Of a stretch of 64,000 nucleotides of DNA, positions 54,866 to 63,786 are shown in pieces. Both the position numbers and the translations under genes were made by a program. The notes under the pieces are model-generated. The model did not search any database and was not told the origin of the DNA. It worked only from the letters and a program-made list of their open reading frames with translations. Source of the DNA: Streptomyces luomodiensis (GTDB lineage Bacteria; Actinomycetota; Actinomycetes; Streptomycetales; Streptomycetaceae); assembly GCF_031679605.1 (NCBI RefSeq), contig NZ_CP117522.1, positions 310,001 to 374,000 on the forward strand, in the 5' to 3' direction. Within the stretch, counting starts at the first letter, position 1, and each line of letters opens with the position of its first letter.

Positions 54866-55861
54866 CTAAGCGATACCGAACACGCGCTCGGCCGTGCGGT
54901 GGCCGATCGCCGTCCGCTGATCATCGGTCAGCGGCGCTTCCCGCAGGAAGGCCACGGCAGCCGCCGGGTCCTCGTACGGCCAGTCGATCGCGAACATGAT
55001 GTTGTCCTCGCCGACCGCGCGCAGCGCCAGCCCGAGCACGTCCGGATCATCGATGCCGCTCGTGGTGACCACGAAGTTGCGCCGGAAGTACTCGCTCGGT
55101 GTGAGCGACAGTCGCGGCATCGGCGTGGCCGCCCCGGCCGTCCGGGTCGCGAACGCGTGCCGGTTGTCGATCCGCCGCAGCCAGTACGGAATGCCTTCGC
55201 CGAGGTGTCCGAGCACGACGGTCAGCCCCGGGTGGCGGTCCAGCGTGCCGCTGAGGATGAGCCGCATGGCGTGCAGCCCGGCCTCGGCCTGGTAACCCCA
55301 GATCGCCCCGAGCATCCCGTGGTCGCGGTAGGGGGCCGGCATGCTCGGTGCCCGCGGGTGCAGATAGACCGGCGCCCGGTTCGCCTCGGCCGCCTCCAGC
55401 AGCGGCGCGAACTCCGGCTCGTCCAGGTAGCGCCCGCCGGTATGCGAGTTGATCATGATGCCGTTGAGGCCGAGCGGACCCATGGCCCGCTCGATCTCGG
55501 CGGCCGCGGCGGCCGGGTCCTGCGGCGCCACCGTGGCCAGCCCGCCGAACCGGTCCGGGTGCCGCCGCACGATCGCGGCCAGCGCGTCGTTGAACTCCCG
55601 GGCCAGCGGCACCGCGTCGGCCGCCGGATAGGGCTGGACCCCGGGCGGATTGAGGCTGAGCACCGCCATGTCCTGTCCGAGCGCGTCCATCTCCCGCAGC
55701 CGGGCATCGAGATCGACGAGCCGGGCGCGCAGAGGGGGAGCCTTCTCCACCCTACGCATCAAGGCCATCTCGGTCTCGTCGCCCGGCACCACGTCCAGGC
55801 CGTGCGCGACCCGCAGGAACGCCTCGGTGGTCAGGTGCTCCTCGACCGCGACGACCCTCAT
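54866..55861 (-). CDS. Amidohydrolase-2, gamma-resorcylate decarboxylase-like
   Basis: 331 residues. The ExH start VVAVEEHLTTEAF (Glu8, His9), APVYLHPRAPS, VLGHLGEGIPYWL and MFAIDWPYED are the metal and catalytic positions of the gamma-resorcylate/2,3-dihydroxybenzoate decarboxylase group. Such enzymes remove or add CO2 on hydroxybenzoates without a cofactor other than a metal. Its ATG overlaps the SDR stop (ATGA) and the SDR overlaps a 105-residue gene, giving a three-gene operon divergent from LysR. Confidence 0.86.
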   Translation of the reverse strand: MRVVAVEEHLTTEAFLRVAHGLDVVPGDETEMALMRRVEKAPPLRARLVDLDARLREMDALGQDMAVLSLNPPGVQPYPAADAVPLAREFNDALAAIVRRHPDRFGGLATVAPQDPAAAAAEIERAMGPLGLNGIMINSHTGGRYLDEPEFAPLLEAAEANRAPVYLHPRAPSMPAPYRDHGMLGAIWGYQAEAGLHAMRLILSGTLDRHPGLTVVLGHLGEGIPYWLRRIDNRHAFATRTAGAATPMPRLSLTPSEYFRRNFVVTTSGIDDPDVLGLALRAVGEDNIMFAIDWPYEDPAAAVAFLREAPLTDDQRTAIGHRTAERVFGIA

Positions 55862-56604
55862 GCCCGCCGTCCGCCGTCGACCGACAGGGCGATCCCGGTG
55901 ACGTAGGACGCGGCGTCCGAGCAGAGCCAGACCGCCGCCGCCGCGGCCTCCTCGGGCGTGGCCATCCGGCCGAGCGGAGTGATCGCCTCCTGCATCGCGA
56001 TCATGTCGGTACCGGCCGCCACCTGCTCGAACCCGGGGGTGCGGGTGGGGCCGGGGCAGACGGCGTTGACCCGGATGCCGTCCGGCGCGTAGTCGACCGC
56101 GGCGACCTTGGTGAGCCCGACGATGCCGTGCTTGGCGGCCACGTAGGCGGGGGCGGTCGGGATCGCGTACAGACCGCCGTTGGAGGCGACGTTGACGATC
56201 GCGCCGCCGCCCTTGAGCAGGGGCAGTTCGTACTTCATGCACAGGAAGGTCCCGGCCAGGTTGACGTGCACCACGCGCTCGAACTCGTCCAGGGTCATCT
56301 GGTCGAGCTGCCGGTGGTGCGAGGCCAGACCGGCGTTGTTCACGGCGAAATCGAGGCCGCCGTACGCCGCGACCGTGCGCTCGACGGCCGCCCGGACCGA
56401 CTCCTCGTCGGCGATGTCGACGCGGACCGCCAGTGCCTCCCCGCCGTCCTTCCTGATCATCTCGGTGGTCTCGGCCGCCGCGCTCTCGTCGATGTCGAGC
56501 ACGGCGACCGCGGCGCCGCTCCGGGCGAACTCCAGCGCCGCCGAGCGCCCGATCCCGCTGCCGGCGCCGGTGACCAGTCCCACCTTCCGGGGTCCGCCGC
56601 TCAT
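55858..56604 (-). CDS. Short-chain dehydrogenase/reductase
   Basis: 248 residues of a classical SDR: TGAGSGIGRSAALEFARSG cofactor site, DIADEESV, NNAG in FAVNNAGLASH, catalytic Ser in NVASNGG, and YVAAKHG giving Tyr-xxx-Lys. C-terminal VTGIALSVDGG closes the domain. Middle gene of the decarboxylase operon with four-base overlaps at both ends. The substrate is presumably a hydroxylated ring or side-chain alcohol in the same pathway. Confidence 0.9.
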   Translation of the reverse strand: MSGGPRKVGLVTGAGSGIGRSAALEFARSGAAVAVLDIDESAAAETTEMIRKDGGEALAVRVDIADEESVRAAVERTVAAYGGLDFAVNNAGLASHHRQLDQMTLDEFERVVHVNLAGTFLCMKYELPLLKGGGAIVNVASNGGLYAIPTAPAYVAAKHGIVGLTKVAAVDYAPDGIRVNAVCPGPTRTPGFEQVAAGTDMIAMQEAITPLGRMATPEEAAAAAVWLCSDAASYVTGIALSVDGGRRA

Positions 56605-56918
56605 GCCAGCGGCTCGTGGTTCGCCCAGGCGACCTTGTACGGGTGCCGCGCCTGCCAGCGGGCGATGACCTCGTGCGCGCCGGGCGCGGCGAACGCCTTC
56701 GCCAGCGCGTCGGTGTCGGCCACGGCGAACTGCACGATCGCGGTCGCGATCAGTGCCGGAATGTTCTCCTCGCCGGGGATGGGGATGTGGCGCCGGGCCA
56801 CGGCCGACTGCACGAAACCGGTGTCCAGCATGACCCGTTCGATGTCCGCGAGGTATTGGTCGAGTTCGGTGGTCGGCAAGGGCTGATCGAAGGAGACGAT
56901 CATCGTGTGGTTGATCAT
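56601..56918 (-). CDS. Small unidentified protein heading the decarboxylase operon
   Basis: 105 residues: MINHTMIVSFDQPLPTTELD, a long helix pattern, then PALIATAIVQFAVADTDALA and a C-terminal PYKVAWANHEPLA. The strand-helix-strand layout suggests a ferredoxin-like dimeric alpha/beta barrel, as in EthD or small monooxygenases, but no family is recognised. First gene of a run with SDR and amidohydrolase, all overlapping; ATG at 56918 chosen over one nine codons earlier as the domain start. Confidence 0.65.
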   Translation of the reverse strand: MINHTMIVSFDQPLPTTELDQYLADIERVMLDTGFVQSAVARRHIPIPGEENIPALIATAIVQFAVADTDALAKAFAAPGAHEVIARWQARHPYKVAWANHEPLA

Positions 56919-56988
56919 GCTTCGATTCTTCAGGACAGAGGCCACCGACGTCCAAGATCAGTTCGGAATCCGGCGATAACCTGGAGGC

Positions 56989-57846
56989 ATGATCGAACTG
57001 GAGACCCGCGAGCTCGAGTACTTCATGGCGGTCGCCGACGAGCTGCACTTCGGCCGGGCCGCCGTCCGGCTCTCGATCGCCCAGCCGGCCCTGTCGAAGG
57101 CGATCCGGCGGATCGAGACCCGGCTCGGCGTCCAGCTGTTCGTCCGGTCCAGCCGGCACGTCGAGCTCACCCCGGCCGGGGAGGCATTGCAGGAACACGG
57201 ACGGCATGCGCTCAACGCGGTCGGCGCCGCCGTCCGGAACGCCCGGCGCGCCGGCGACGCCCAGGCCCATCTGCGGCTCGTGCTCAAGCCCGGCGGCGAC
57301 GCCGGCCTGCTGTCCGGGATCCTGGCCGAGTACGCCCACCAGCCCGACGCCCGGCGGGTGGACATCCTGTTCAGCGGCCCCGCCGACCGCGCCGACTTCC
57401 TGCTCGACGGCCGGGCCGACGTCGGCCTGCTCTACGCGCCGTTCGACGCTCTCGACGGACTGGCCCACGAGACGCTGCTCACCGAGGACCGCGTGGTCAT
57501 CGTCCCGTCCGGGCACCGGCTGGCCGGGCACGCCTCGGTGCGCATGTCCGATCTGGAGGGTGAGACGCTGCCGCGGTGGAAAGGGGTCCCCGGGGGTGAC
57601 GGCACCGGTCCCGAGGTCGTGGACGTGGTCCAGATGCTCCACATGATCACGGTGAGCCGGATGATCGGGGTACTGCCCCGCTCGCTGGTCGAACCGCTCC
57701 CGGCCGGCCTGGTCTGCGTACCGGTGACCGACGCACCGCCCAGCCGCCTGGTACTCGCCTGGAACGAGCAGGACCGCCGGCCGCTGGTCGCCTCGTTCGT
57801 GGCCGCCGCGCTCGGGACGCGCCGGCACGGAACCCGATACCGGTGA
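56989..57846 (+). CDS. LysR-family transcriptional regulator
   Basis: 285 residues. The N-terminal winged helix (about 5-65) has LEYFMAVADELHFGRAAVRL and QPALSKAIRRIETRLG; the effector domain follows, with LVLKPGGDAGLLSGILAEY. It diverges from the decarboxylase operon across 70 bases and most likely activates it, sensing an aromatic acid. GGAGG is only one base from the ATG, so translation may be leaderless or start differently. Confidence 0.88.
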   Translation: MIELETRELEYFMAVADELHFGRAAVRLSIAQPALSKAIRRIETRLGVQLFVRSSRHVELTPAGEALQEHGRHALNAVGAAVRNARRAGDAQAHLRLVLKPGGDAGLLSGILAEYAHQPDARRVDILFSGPADRADFLLDGRADVGLLYAPFDALDGLAHETLLTEDRVVIVPSGHRLAGHASVRMSDLEGETLPRWKGVPGGDGTGPEVVDVVQMLHMITVSRMIGVLPRSLVEPLPAGLVCVPVTDAPPSRLVLAWNEQDRRPLVASFVAAALGTRRHGTRYR

Positions 57847-58090
57847 CCCACGGCGGCCGACGGCGTACCGCTGCCGTCGCCGCACGCTCCAGCGGAACGG
57901 CCATGGGCTGCCGCAGAGCGCCTGACCTCCCCCGGCGTGCCGCATTGGCAACGCCACACCCGGAAGGCACGGTGGAGCCCGCGGCCGGTTCCCGGCCTGC
58001 GCGTCGCCGGCCCGCGGCCGGTGAATCAGCGGGCCGGTGGCCGGAAGCGCGGAAGGCCGCTGACAGCCGGCGGACCGCGCAGGAGGACGC

Positions 58091-58822
58091 ATGACCGCAT
58101 GGCTCTCACCGGCAGACGTGAACATGGTCGCCGGATACCTCGACCTCGCCGGGGTGCTCATCTGCGGACTGCTCGGTGGCGCGGTCGCCCGTGCCGAGGG
58201 GCTCGACCTCTTCGGCTACCTGGTCGTCGGCACCGTCTCCGGCCTCGGCGGCGGAATCATCCGCGACACCTTGCTCCAGCGCGGCACTCCGGTGGCGCTG
58301 ACCGACGCCGCGTATCTGCCCACCGCCTTCGCGGGCGCCTTCCTCGCCTTTCTCATCGCCATCGGAGAAGAACACTGGCATCGCCTGTTCACCGCACTGG
58401 ACGCGGCCGTTCTGGGTTTCTGGGCCATCTCCGGGGCTCAGAAGACACTGGCCGCCGGATTGGCCTGGCTGCCCGCCGTGCTCGTCGGCACCGTGACCGC
58501 TGTGGGCGGCGGGGCGGTCCGCGACTTGCTGCTCACCCGGATTCCGGCTGTGCTGGGAGGCAACGGGCTCTACGCCACGGTCGCGGTGGTGGTGTCCGGG
58601 CTGTACATCGTGTGCGCCCACTTCAGGATTCCCGCCCTCGGGATCGTCGGCGGCGTCCTGGGCGCGGTGCTGCTGCGCCTGGTGGCCAACCGCCGCGGCT
58701 GGTCCCTCCCGGGTGGCCTTCCGCTGGAGCCGTCCAGAGCGCTCGCCAGGATGCGCCGCCGGTCCAAGGGCGGGCGCCCCTCCGACCCGCCCGAGGAGTT
58801 CCCGCATGACCGTCGCGATTGA
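58091..58822 (+). CDS. TRIC-type (UPF0126) cation channel
   Basis: 243 residues, about seven helices, built of two repeats each ending in a GGGxxRD motif: SGLGGGIIRDTLL near 52-60 and AVGGGAVRDLLL near 138-146. Prokaryotic TRIC proteins form trimeric potassium-selective channels. GGAGG at four bases supports the ATG. The C-terminal tail is basic, and the gene overlaps the next one by 17 bases. Confidence 0.88.
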   Translation: MTAWLSPADVNMVAGYLDLAGVLICGLLGGAVARAEGLDLFGYLVVGTVSGLGGGIIRDTLLQRGTPVALTDAAYLPTAFAGAFLAFLIAIGEEHWHRLFTALDAAVLGFWAISGAQKTLAAGLAWLPAVLVGTVTAVGGGAVRDLLLTRIPAVLGGNGLYATVAVVVSGLYIVCAHFRIPALGIVGGVLGAVLLRLVANRRGWSLPGGLPLEPSRALARMRRRSKGGRPSDPPEEFPHDRRD

Positions 58823-60074
58823 CACCGTCCTGAGGGGCCTGGACGGGATCAGAACACAGGTCGAGGACCTGTACCGGGATCTGCACGCCCACCCCGAGCT
58901 CGGCCTGGCCGAGACCCGGACCTCCGCGCGGGTGGCCGAGCGCCTGCGCGCTGAGGGCTACGAGGTCATCGACGGCATCGGCGGCACCGGTGTCATCGGC
59001 GTCCTGACCCGCGGCGACGGGCCCACCGTGCTGCTGCGCGCCGACATGGACGCGCTGCCGGTGGCGGAAGCCACCGGGCTCCCCTACGCCTCGACCGTGA
59101 CCGCCACCGACCGGTCCGGCCGCGCGGTCCCGGTCATGCACGCGTGCGGCCACGACGTCCATGTCGCCTGCCTGCTGGGCTTCGCGCAGCTCATGGCCCA
59201 GGCGGCCCCGGACGCGTGGCAGGGGACGCTGGTGGTGCTGTTCCAGCCGTCGGAGGAGAACGGCGACGGCGCGGACGCGATGCTCGCCGACGGTCTGGTG
59301 GACCGGATCCCGCGTCCGGACGTCGCCTTCGCCCAGCATGTGCTGCCCTACCCGGCCGGCTACGTCGGCGTCCGGGCCGGCGCGTTCCTCAGCGCCGCCG
59401 ACAGCCTGCGCATCACCCTGCACGGTCGTGGCGCCCACGGCTCCATGCCGCACGCCGCCGTCGACCCGGTCGTGCTCGCCGCGATGTGCGTACTGCGGCT
59501 CCAGACCATCGTCTCCCGCGAGGTGCCGCCCACCACACCGGCGGTACTGACGGTCGGCAGCGTCACGGCCGGAGCCGGCCCGAACGTGATCCCGGAAACC
59601 GCGGTCCTCGAACTCAACGTGCGCAGCTACGACGACGCCACGCGGCGGCGGATCCTGGAGGCGATCGCCCGCTGTGTCCGCGCCGAATCCGACGCCTCCG
59701 GGGCTCCGAGGGAACCGAGCATCGAGAAGCTGGCCCAGTTCCCTCCCACCCGTAACGACGCCGAGGTGACCGCGCGGCTGGACCAGGCGTTCCGCGCCCA
59801 CTTCGGCGACGGTGCGGGCACCGTGGACCCGCAGACCGCCAGCGAGGACTTCAGCGAGATTCCCCGGGCCCTGGGCGCCCCGTACTGCTACTGGGCCATC
59901 GGGGGCGCCGACCCGGACCGCTACGCCGAGGCCGAGCGCAACGGCACGGTCCACCAGGACATCCCGGTCAACCACTCGGCGCACTTCGCCCCGCTGATCC
60001 AGCCCACTCTCGACACCGGCATCACCGCACTGGCCGTCGCCGCCCTGGCCTGGCTCGGCCACGAAGCCGCCTGA
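58806..60074 (+). CDS. M20-family amidohydrolase/peptidase
   Basis: 422 residues. Metal ligands are readable in order: LHAHPELGL, HACGHDVHVACLLGF, FQPSEENGDGADAML and, near the end, PVNHSAHFAPLI. The dimerisation insert begins near GRGAHGSMPHAA. This is the HipO/aminoacyl hydrolase (M20D) branch that cleaves N-acyl amino acids such as hippurate. GAGGAG precedes the ATG, which lies inside the end of the TRIC gene, so translation is probably coupled. Confidence 0.92.
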   Translation: MTVAIDTVLRGLDGIRTQVEDLYRDLHAHPELGLAETRTSARVAERLRAEGYEVIDGIGGTGVIGVLTRGDGPTVLLRADMDALPVAEATGLPYASTVTATDRSGRAVPVMHACGHDVHVACLLGFAQLMAQAAPDAWQGTLVVLFQPSEENGDGADAMLADGLVDRIPRPDVAFAQHVLPYPAGYVGVRAGAFLSAADSLRITLHGRGAHGSMPHAAVDPVVLAAMCVLRLQTIVSREVPPTTPAVLTVGSVTAGAGPNVIPETAVLELNVRSYDDATRRRILEAIARCVRAESDASGAPREPSIEKLAQFPPTRNDAEVTARLDQAFRAHFGDGAGTVDPQTASEDFSEIPRALGAPYCYWAIGGADPDRYAEAERNGTVHQDIPVNHSAHFAPLIQPTLDTGITALAVAALAWLGHEAA

Positions 60075-60112
60075 CGTCCGTACCCGGCCTGGTGCGTCGA
60101 CAACACGGTGGT

Positions 60113-60934
60113 TCAGCCCCGGCGCCAGTCGTCGTTACGCAGATGGGAGCCGGCCATCGGGCCCATGCGGAGCATGCCACCGTCCACGGCCCAGGAAGCG
60201 CCGGTGACATAGCCGGCGTCCGGGCCGGCGAGGAAGGCGATCACGGCCGCGACCTCCCGGGCGTCGCCGGGCCGGCCCGCCGGCACCCCGGGGCGGTCCT
60301 CGGTCCGGACGTCGGTGCCCTCCTGGCCGGTCATGGGTGTGGCGATCTCGCCCGGTGCCACCGCGTTGACCTGGATGCCGTGTTCGGCCAGCTCAAGGGC
60401 CATCACCTGGGTGAGCAGGCCGAGTCCGCCCTTCGCCGCGCAGTAGGGTGCGGCGCCCACGCGCGGCTGGTGCTCGTGCACGCTGGTGACGTTGACGATA
60501 CGGCCGCCTCCGCCTTGGCGGATCATGTGCCGGGCGGCGCGCTGACCGCACAGGAAGGGGCCCACCAGGTCGACGTCGAGCACCCGCCGGACGGTCGCCA
60601 GGTCGATGTCGAGGAACGGGGTGGCGGTGCCGGTGCCCGCGTTGTTGACCAGCACATCGAGGCGGCCGAGGCGGTCGGCGAGCCGGTCGATCACGTCTGC
60701 GGCCTCCGGCAGCCCGGTCAGGTCCATGTGCTCGACAACGGCCCGCCGTCCGAGCTCCCGGACCTCGGTCGCGGTCCGCTCGGCGCCCTCGCGGTCACTG
60801 TGCCAGGTGATGCCGATGTCCATGCCTTCGGCGGCCGGCCGTACGGCCGTGGCCCGCCCGATGCCGGAGTCCGCGCCGGTGAGAACGGCGACGCGGGCGA
60901 TGCCCTCGGGTCCGGTGTTCTGGTGGGTGCTCAT
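60113..60934 (-). CDS. Short-chain dehydrogenase (glucose 1-dehydrogenase-like)
   Basis: 273 residues: TGADSGIGRATAV cofactor loop, WHSDREGAERT, NNAGTG, catalytic Ser in NVTSVHEHQP and Tyr-Lys in YCAAKGGLG, with the TGASWAVDGGML end. Length and the NVTSVHE motif resemble glucose 1-dehydrogenase and related stress SDRs. Convergent with the M20 gene (38 bases). A tail of about 18 residues (RMGPMAGSHLRNDDWRRG) follows the usual SDR end. Confidence 0.88.
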   Translation of the reverse strand: MSTHQNTGPEGIARVAVLTGADSGIGRATAVRPAAEGMDIGITWHSDREGAERTATEVRELGRRAVVEHMDLTGLPEAADVIDRLADRLGRLDVLVNNAGTGTATPFLDIDLATVRRVLDVDLVGPFLCGQRAARHMIRQGGGGRIVNVTSVHEHQPRVGAAPYCAAKGGLGLLTQVMALELAEHGIQVNAVAPGEIATPMTGQEGTDVRTEDRPGVPAGRPGDAREVAAVIAFLAGPDAGYVTGASWAVDGGMLRMGPMAGSHLRNDDWRRG

Positions 60935-61170
60935 CCGTCGACTCCGTTGGAGAGTGGCCGGGCCGGCCGGGACGCCTTCCGAGGCGCACGGGTACCCGCC
61001 CCTCGCGGGCCGTAACCGGGGTCAGGGCCGGCGGGACGTCCGCGAGCAGTGCGAACGCAGGCTTCCCGGCCCGAGACCGCCGAAGCAGCCTCTGCCGCGG
61101 CCAACCGATACTGTGCCCCGGGACAATGAGGCTGATCCACTACCGCGACGCATCTCCTTGGGGGGACCAC

Positions 61171-61575
61171 ATGACACCCAGCCGCCGGCTGACCGCCATC
61201 CTGAGCGTGCTGCTCGGCACGATACTGCTGCTGGCCGCGCCCGCATCGGCGGTCGCCGCCCGGCAGCCCACGGCGCAAGGACAGACGGTCAACACCATCG
61301 CCGACACCGTCCTGTCCTCCACCCCGCGGAGCCACAAGCACACGGGCACCGCCCACCACCCCGCCACGGCCAAGCCCGTCCACAAGGCGTCGGTGAGCAA
61401 GGCGTCGGTGAGCAAGGAGAAGGTCAAGAAGCAGGGCAAGAAGAAGAAGCGCGGGTTCTTCAAGAAGCTGGGCATTGCCCTGATCGTGCTCCTCATCGTC
61501 CTCATCGTCATCGTGGTGCTGGTGATCTGGCTGATCGTCCACTTCGTACGGAAGGCGTTCCGCCGCCGCGGCTGA
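61171..61575 (+). CDS. Lys-rich small protein with signal peptide and C-terminal membrane helix
   Basis: 134 residues. A signal peptide at about 1-30 ends in ASAVAA; a Thr/His-rich middle follows, then KKQGKKKKRGFFKKL, then a long Ile/Leu/Val helix (LIVLLIVLIVIVVLVIWLIV) and a short Arg tail. KASVSKASVSKEKV contains a small internal repeat. The Lys cluster just before the helix suggests an anchored extracellular or membrane-active protein. I recognise no family. GGGGGGA lies before the ATG. Confidence 0.7.
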   Translation: MTPSRRLTAILSVLLGTILLLAAPASAVAARQPTAQGQTVNTIADTVLSSTPRSHKHTGTAHHPATAKPVHKASVSKASVSKEKVKKQGKKKKRGFFKKLGIALIVLLIVLIVIVVLVIWLIVHFVRKAFRRRG

Positions 61576-61610
61576 CACACCGAGCCGGTCGAGGCCGAGG
61601 ACGCGGCCCG

Positions 61611-62792
61611 TCACCGCAGACCGCGGAAGGCCTCCCGCAGCTCCCGCACCAGCAGCTCGGGCTGTTCCAGCCCGGGGAAGTGACCGCCTCGGTCCATTTC
61701 GTGCCAGGAGCGCAGGTCCGTGTAGCGTCGCTCGGCCCACCGCTTGGCCGTTGGCCATGGCTCGGCCGGGAACAGCGAGCACGCCGTCGGCACGGTCACC
61801 CGCAGGGCGTTCTCCTCTTCGGCGCTGCGCGGCACCCAGCGCAGCGCCTCCCAGTACCAGCGGGAACTGGATGCCCCGGTCCCGGTGAGCCAGTACACAG
61901 CGATGTTGTCAGCCTGCCGGTCAAGGCTCACTCCCCCGCCGGCCTCGGCCCGGGTGTCGGCGTAGGCGGCGAACTTCTCGCCCAGCCAGGCGGCCAGGCC
62001 GGCGGGTGAGTCGACCAAGGCGTAGCCGAGGGTCTGGGGGCGGGTGCCCATCTGGATTCCGAATCCGTAGCCGTCGGCCAGGTGCAGATCACGCCGTTCG
62101 ATCAGCCGCGCCTCCGCGGGTGTGGCGGTCTCCCGGTCCTGTGGGAGGGGCGAGGCTATCGGCATCGTCAGGTGCAGGCCCACCACCCGTGCGGGAAACC
62201 GGCGGGCCAGCTCGGTGCTGACGTACGCGCCCCAGTCTCCGCCGTGCGCGCCGAAGCGGTCGTAGCCCAGCCGGCTCATCAGCGTCGCCCAGGCGCTCGC
62301 CGTGCGAGCGGGGTTCCATCCCGGCCGCGCGGGACGGCCGCTGAATCCGAACCCGGGCAGCGACGGAATGACCACGTCGAAGGCGTCCGCCCGGTCGCCG
62401 CCATGGCCGACCGGATCGGTCAGCGGGCCGATGACCTGCTCGAACTCCAGGATCGACCCCGGCCAGCCGTGCGTCAGCAGCAGTGGCAGCGCGGCCGGCT
62501 CCGGCGACCGCACATGCCAGAAGGCCAGTTCCAGGCCGTCGATGACCGTGCGGTAGTGGCCGATCTCGTTCCATGTCTTCTCGCGTGCTCGCCAGTCCAC
62601 AGCGCGCAACGCCGCCAGGAGCGCCTGCATGTGGTCCCACCGCACGCCCTGGGACGCGTCCGGCACGGTCTGCGGTTCGGGCAGGCGGACCCGTTCCAGT
62701 CGGGCCCGCAGATCCTCGAGGTCGGCGTCGGGAACACAGATGGCGAAGGGTTCGATGTCGGGCGTCACTCCGCCCGTGGAGTAAGTCGGCAC
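61611..62792 (-). CDS. Epoxide hydrolase (EHN-type alpha/beta hydrolase)
   Basis: 393 residues. The EHN N-terminal domain (IEPFAICVPDADLEDLRARL) precedes an alpha/beta-hydrolase core with oxyanion LTHGWPGS (about 107-114), nucleophile Asp186 in HGGDWG, and final His in EMDRGGHFPGLEQP. It opens epoxides by covalent catalysis; actinobacterial members can act on steroid or polyketide epoxides. The GTG at 62792 gives the normal family N-terminus but has no clear ribosome site, so the start is uncertain. Confidence 0.88.
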   Translation of the reverse strand: MPTYSTGGVTPDIEPFAICVPDADLEDLRARLERVRLPEPQTVPDASQGVRWDHMQALLAALRAVDWRAREKTWNEIGHYRTVIDGLELAFWHVRSPEPAALPLLLTHGWPGSILEFEQVIGPLTDPVGHGGDRADAFDVVIPSLPGFGFSGRPARPGWNPARTASAWATLMSRLGYDRFGAHGGDWGAYVSTELARRFPARVVGLHLTMPIASPLPQDRETATPAEARLIERRDLHLADGYGFGIQMGTRPQTLGYALVDSPAGLAAWLGEKFAAYADTRAEAGGGVSLDRQADNIAVYWLTGTGASSSRWYWEALRWVPRSAEEENALRVTVPTACSLFPAEPWPTAKRWAERRYTDLRSWHEMDRGGHFPGLEQPELLVRELREAFRGLR

Positions 62793-62854
62793 ACCACGAA
62801 CGCTAGAACCGATCCAGGGACACGGGAATGCGCGCGATTGCCGTTCACCGGTCA

Positions 62855-63757
62855 TCAATTGCGGTAGGCCGACGGCCGCACCCCCGTGTGCCGCAAGAAC
62901 GCCGTGGACAGTGAGCCGGGACTTCCGAAGCCGCACCGCGTGGCGACCTGAGCGACGGACAGCCCACCTGCCCGGAGGAGCCGCTGTGCCTCCTCGACCC
63001 GCAGGCGCGTGAGGTAGCGGTGCGGCGTCTGCCCCGTGGCCTCCTTGAAGACCCGGATGAAGTGGTACACGCTGAAGCCCGCCTCGGCGGCCATGTCCGC
63101 CACCGTGACGGGGTCGCTCAGCCGGTCCCGCATCATCGCCACGGCCTTGTGCAGCCAGGGCCCTTCGGCGTTCGCGCGGCTCACCTTCGGTGGCCGGACA
63201 CCGCGGGTCAGCACATGCACGGCGAGAAACGCCGCCGCCGACTCCGCGTACAGGTCATCGACGGCGCCGGCGCCGGCCGCGCCCAACGCTCGCATCGTGT
63301 GTTCGACGAGCGGATCCCCCGAAGCCACCGCGGCGGCCGCCCGCTCATAGTCGATGCGTGCGCCGTCCACCTGCGCGACCGTACGCTCGACGACGACGCG
63401 CGGAACGTGCACCTGAAGGGTCCGCAAGGGAACCACGGACCGGTAGCGGCGCACCGACGCCACCCCCGGAACCGGCATCTCGAGCCCGCCGGGCATCCAA
63501 TGCCGCCGCTGCCAGCGCCCACCGGTATGGGTCTCCATGGACGCATCACCCGCGACGGTGAGAACGAGATGCAGATCTCCGGTGGCGGGCAGGGCCACCT
63601 CCTCCGCTCGCGCGGTGTGATGGAACCGCTGGAGCAGCAGCGAGCGCCACCCCAGGCTGTCCCAGCTGCTGAACGTCCGCTCGACATACGGGTCCGGGTC
63701 GAATCCCAAATACGGCTCGAGGTCGAAATCTGGAGCGTCACACACCACGTCGAGCAT
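62855..63757 (-). CDS. AraC-family transcriptional regulator
   Basis: 300 residues. An N-terminal sensor domain with LGWRSLLLQRFHHTARAEEV precedes a C-terminal AraC domain (about 200-300): VTVADMAAEAGFSVYHFIRV and VAQVATRCGFGSPGSLSTAF. It lies 62 bases upstream of the epoxide hydrolase gene on the same strand and may control it. ATG at 63757 starts the sensor domain; open frame upstream is Pro/Arg-rich and unlikely. Confidence 0.88.
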   Translation of the reverse strand: MLDVVCDAPDFDLEPYLGFDPDPYVERTFSSWDSLGWRSLLLQRFHHTARAEEVALPATGDLHLVLTVAGDASMETHTGGRWQRRHWMPGGLEMPVPGVASVRRYRSVVPLRTLQVHVPRVVVERTVAQVDGARIDYERAAAAVASGDPLVEHTMRALGAAGAGAVDDLYAESAAAFLAVHVLTRGVRPPKVSRANAEGPWLHKAVAMMRDRLSDPVTVADMAAEAGFSVYHFIRVFKEATGQTPHRYLTRLRVEEAQRLLRAGGLSVAQVATRCGFGSPGSLSTAFLRHTGVRPSAYRN

Positions 63758-63786
63758 AGCCACGAGCGGGGCCGGGTGCCGGGGTG

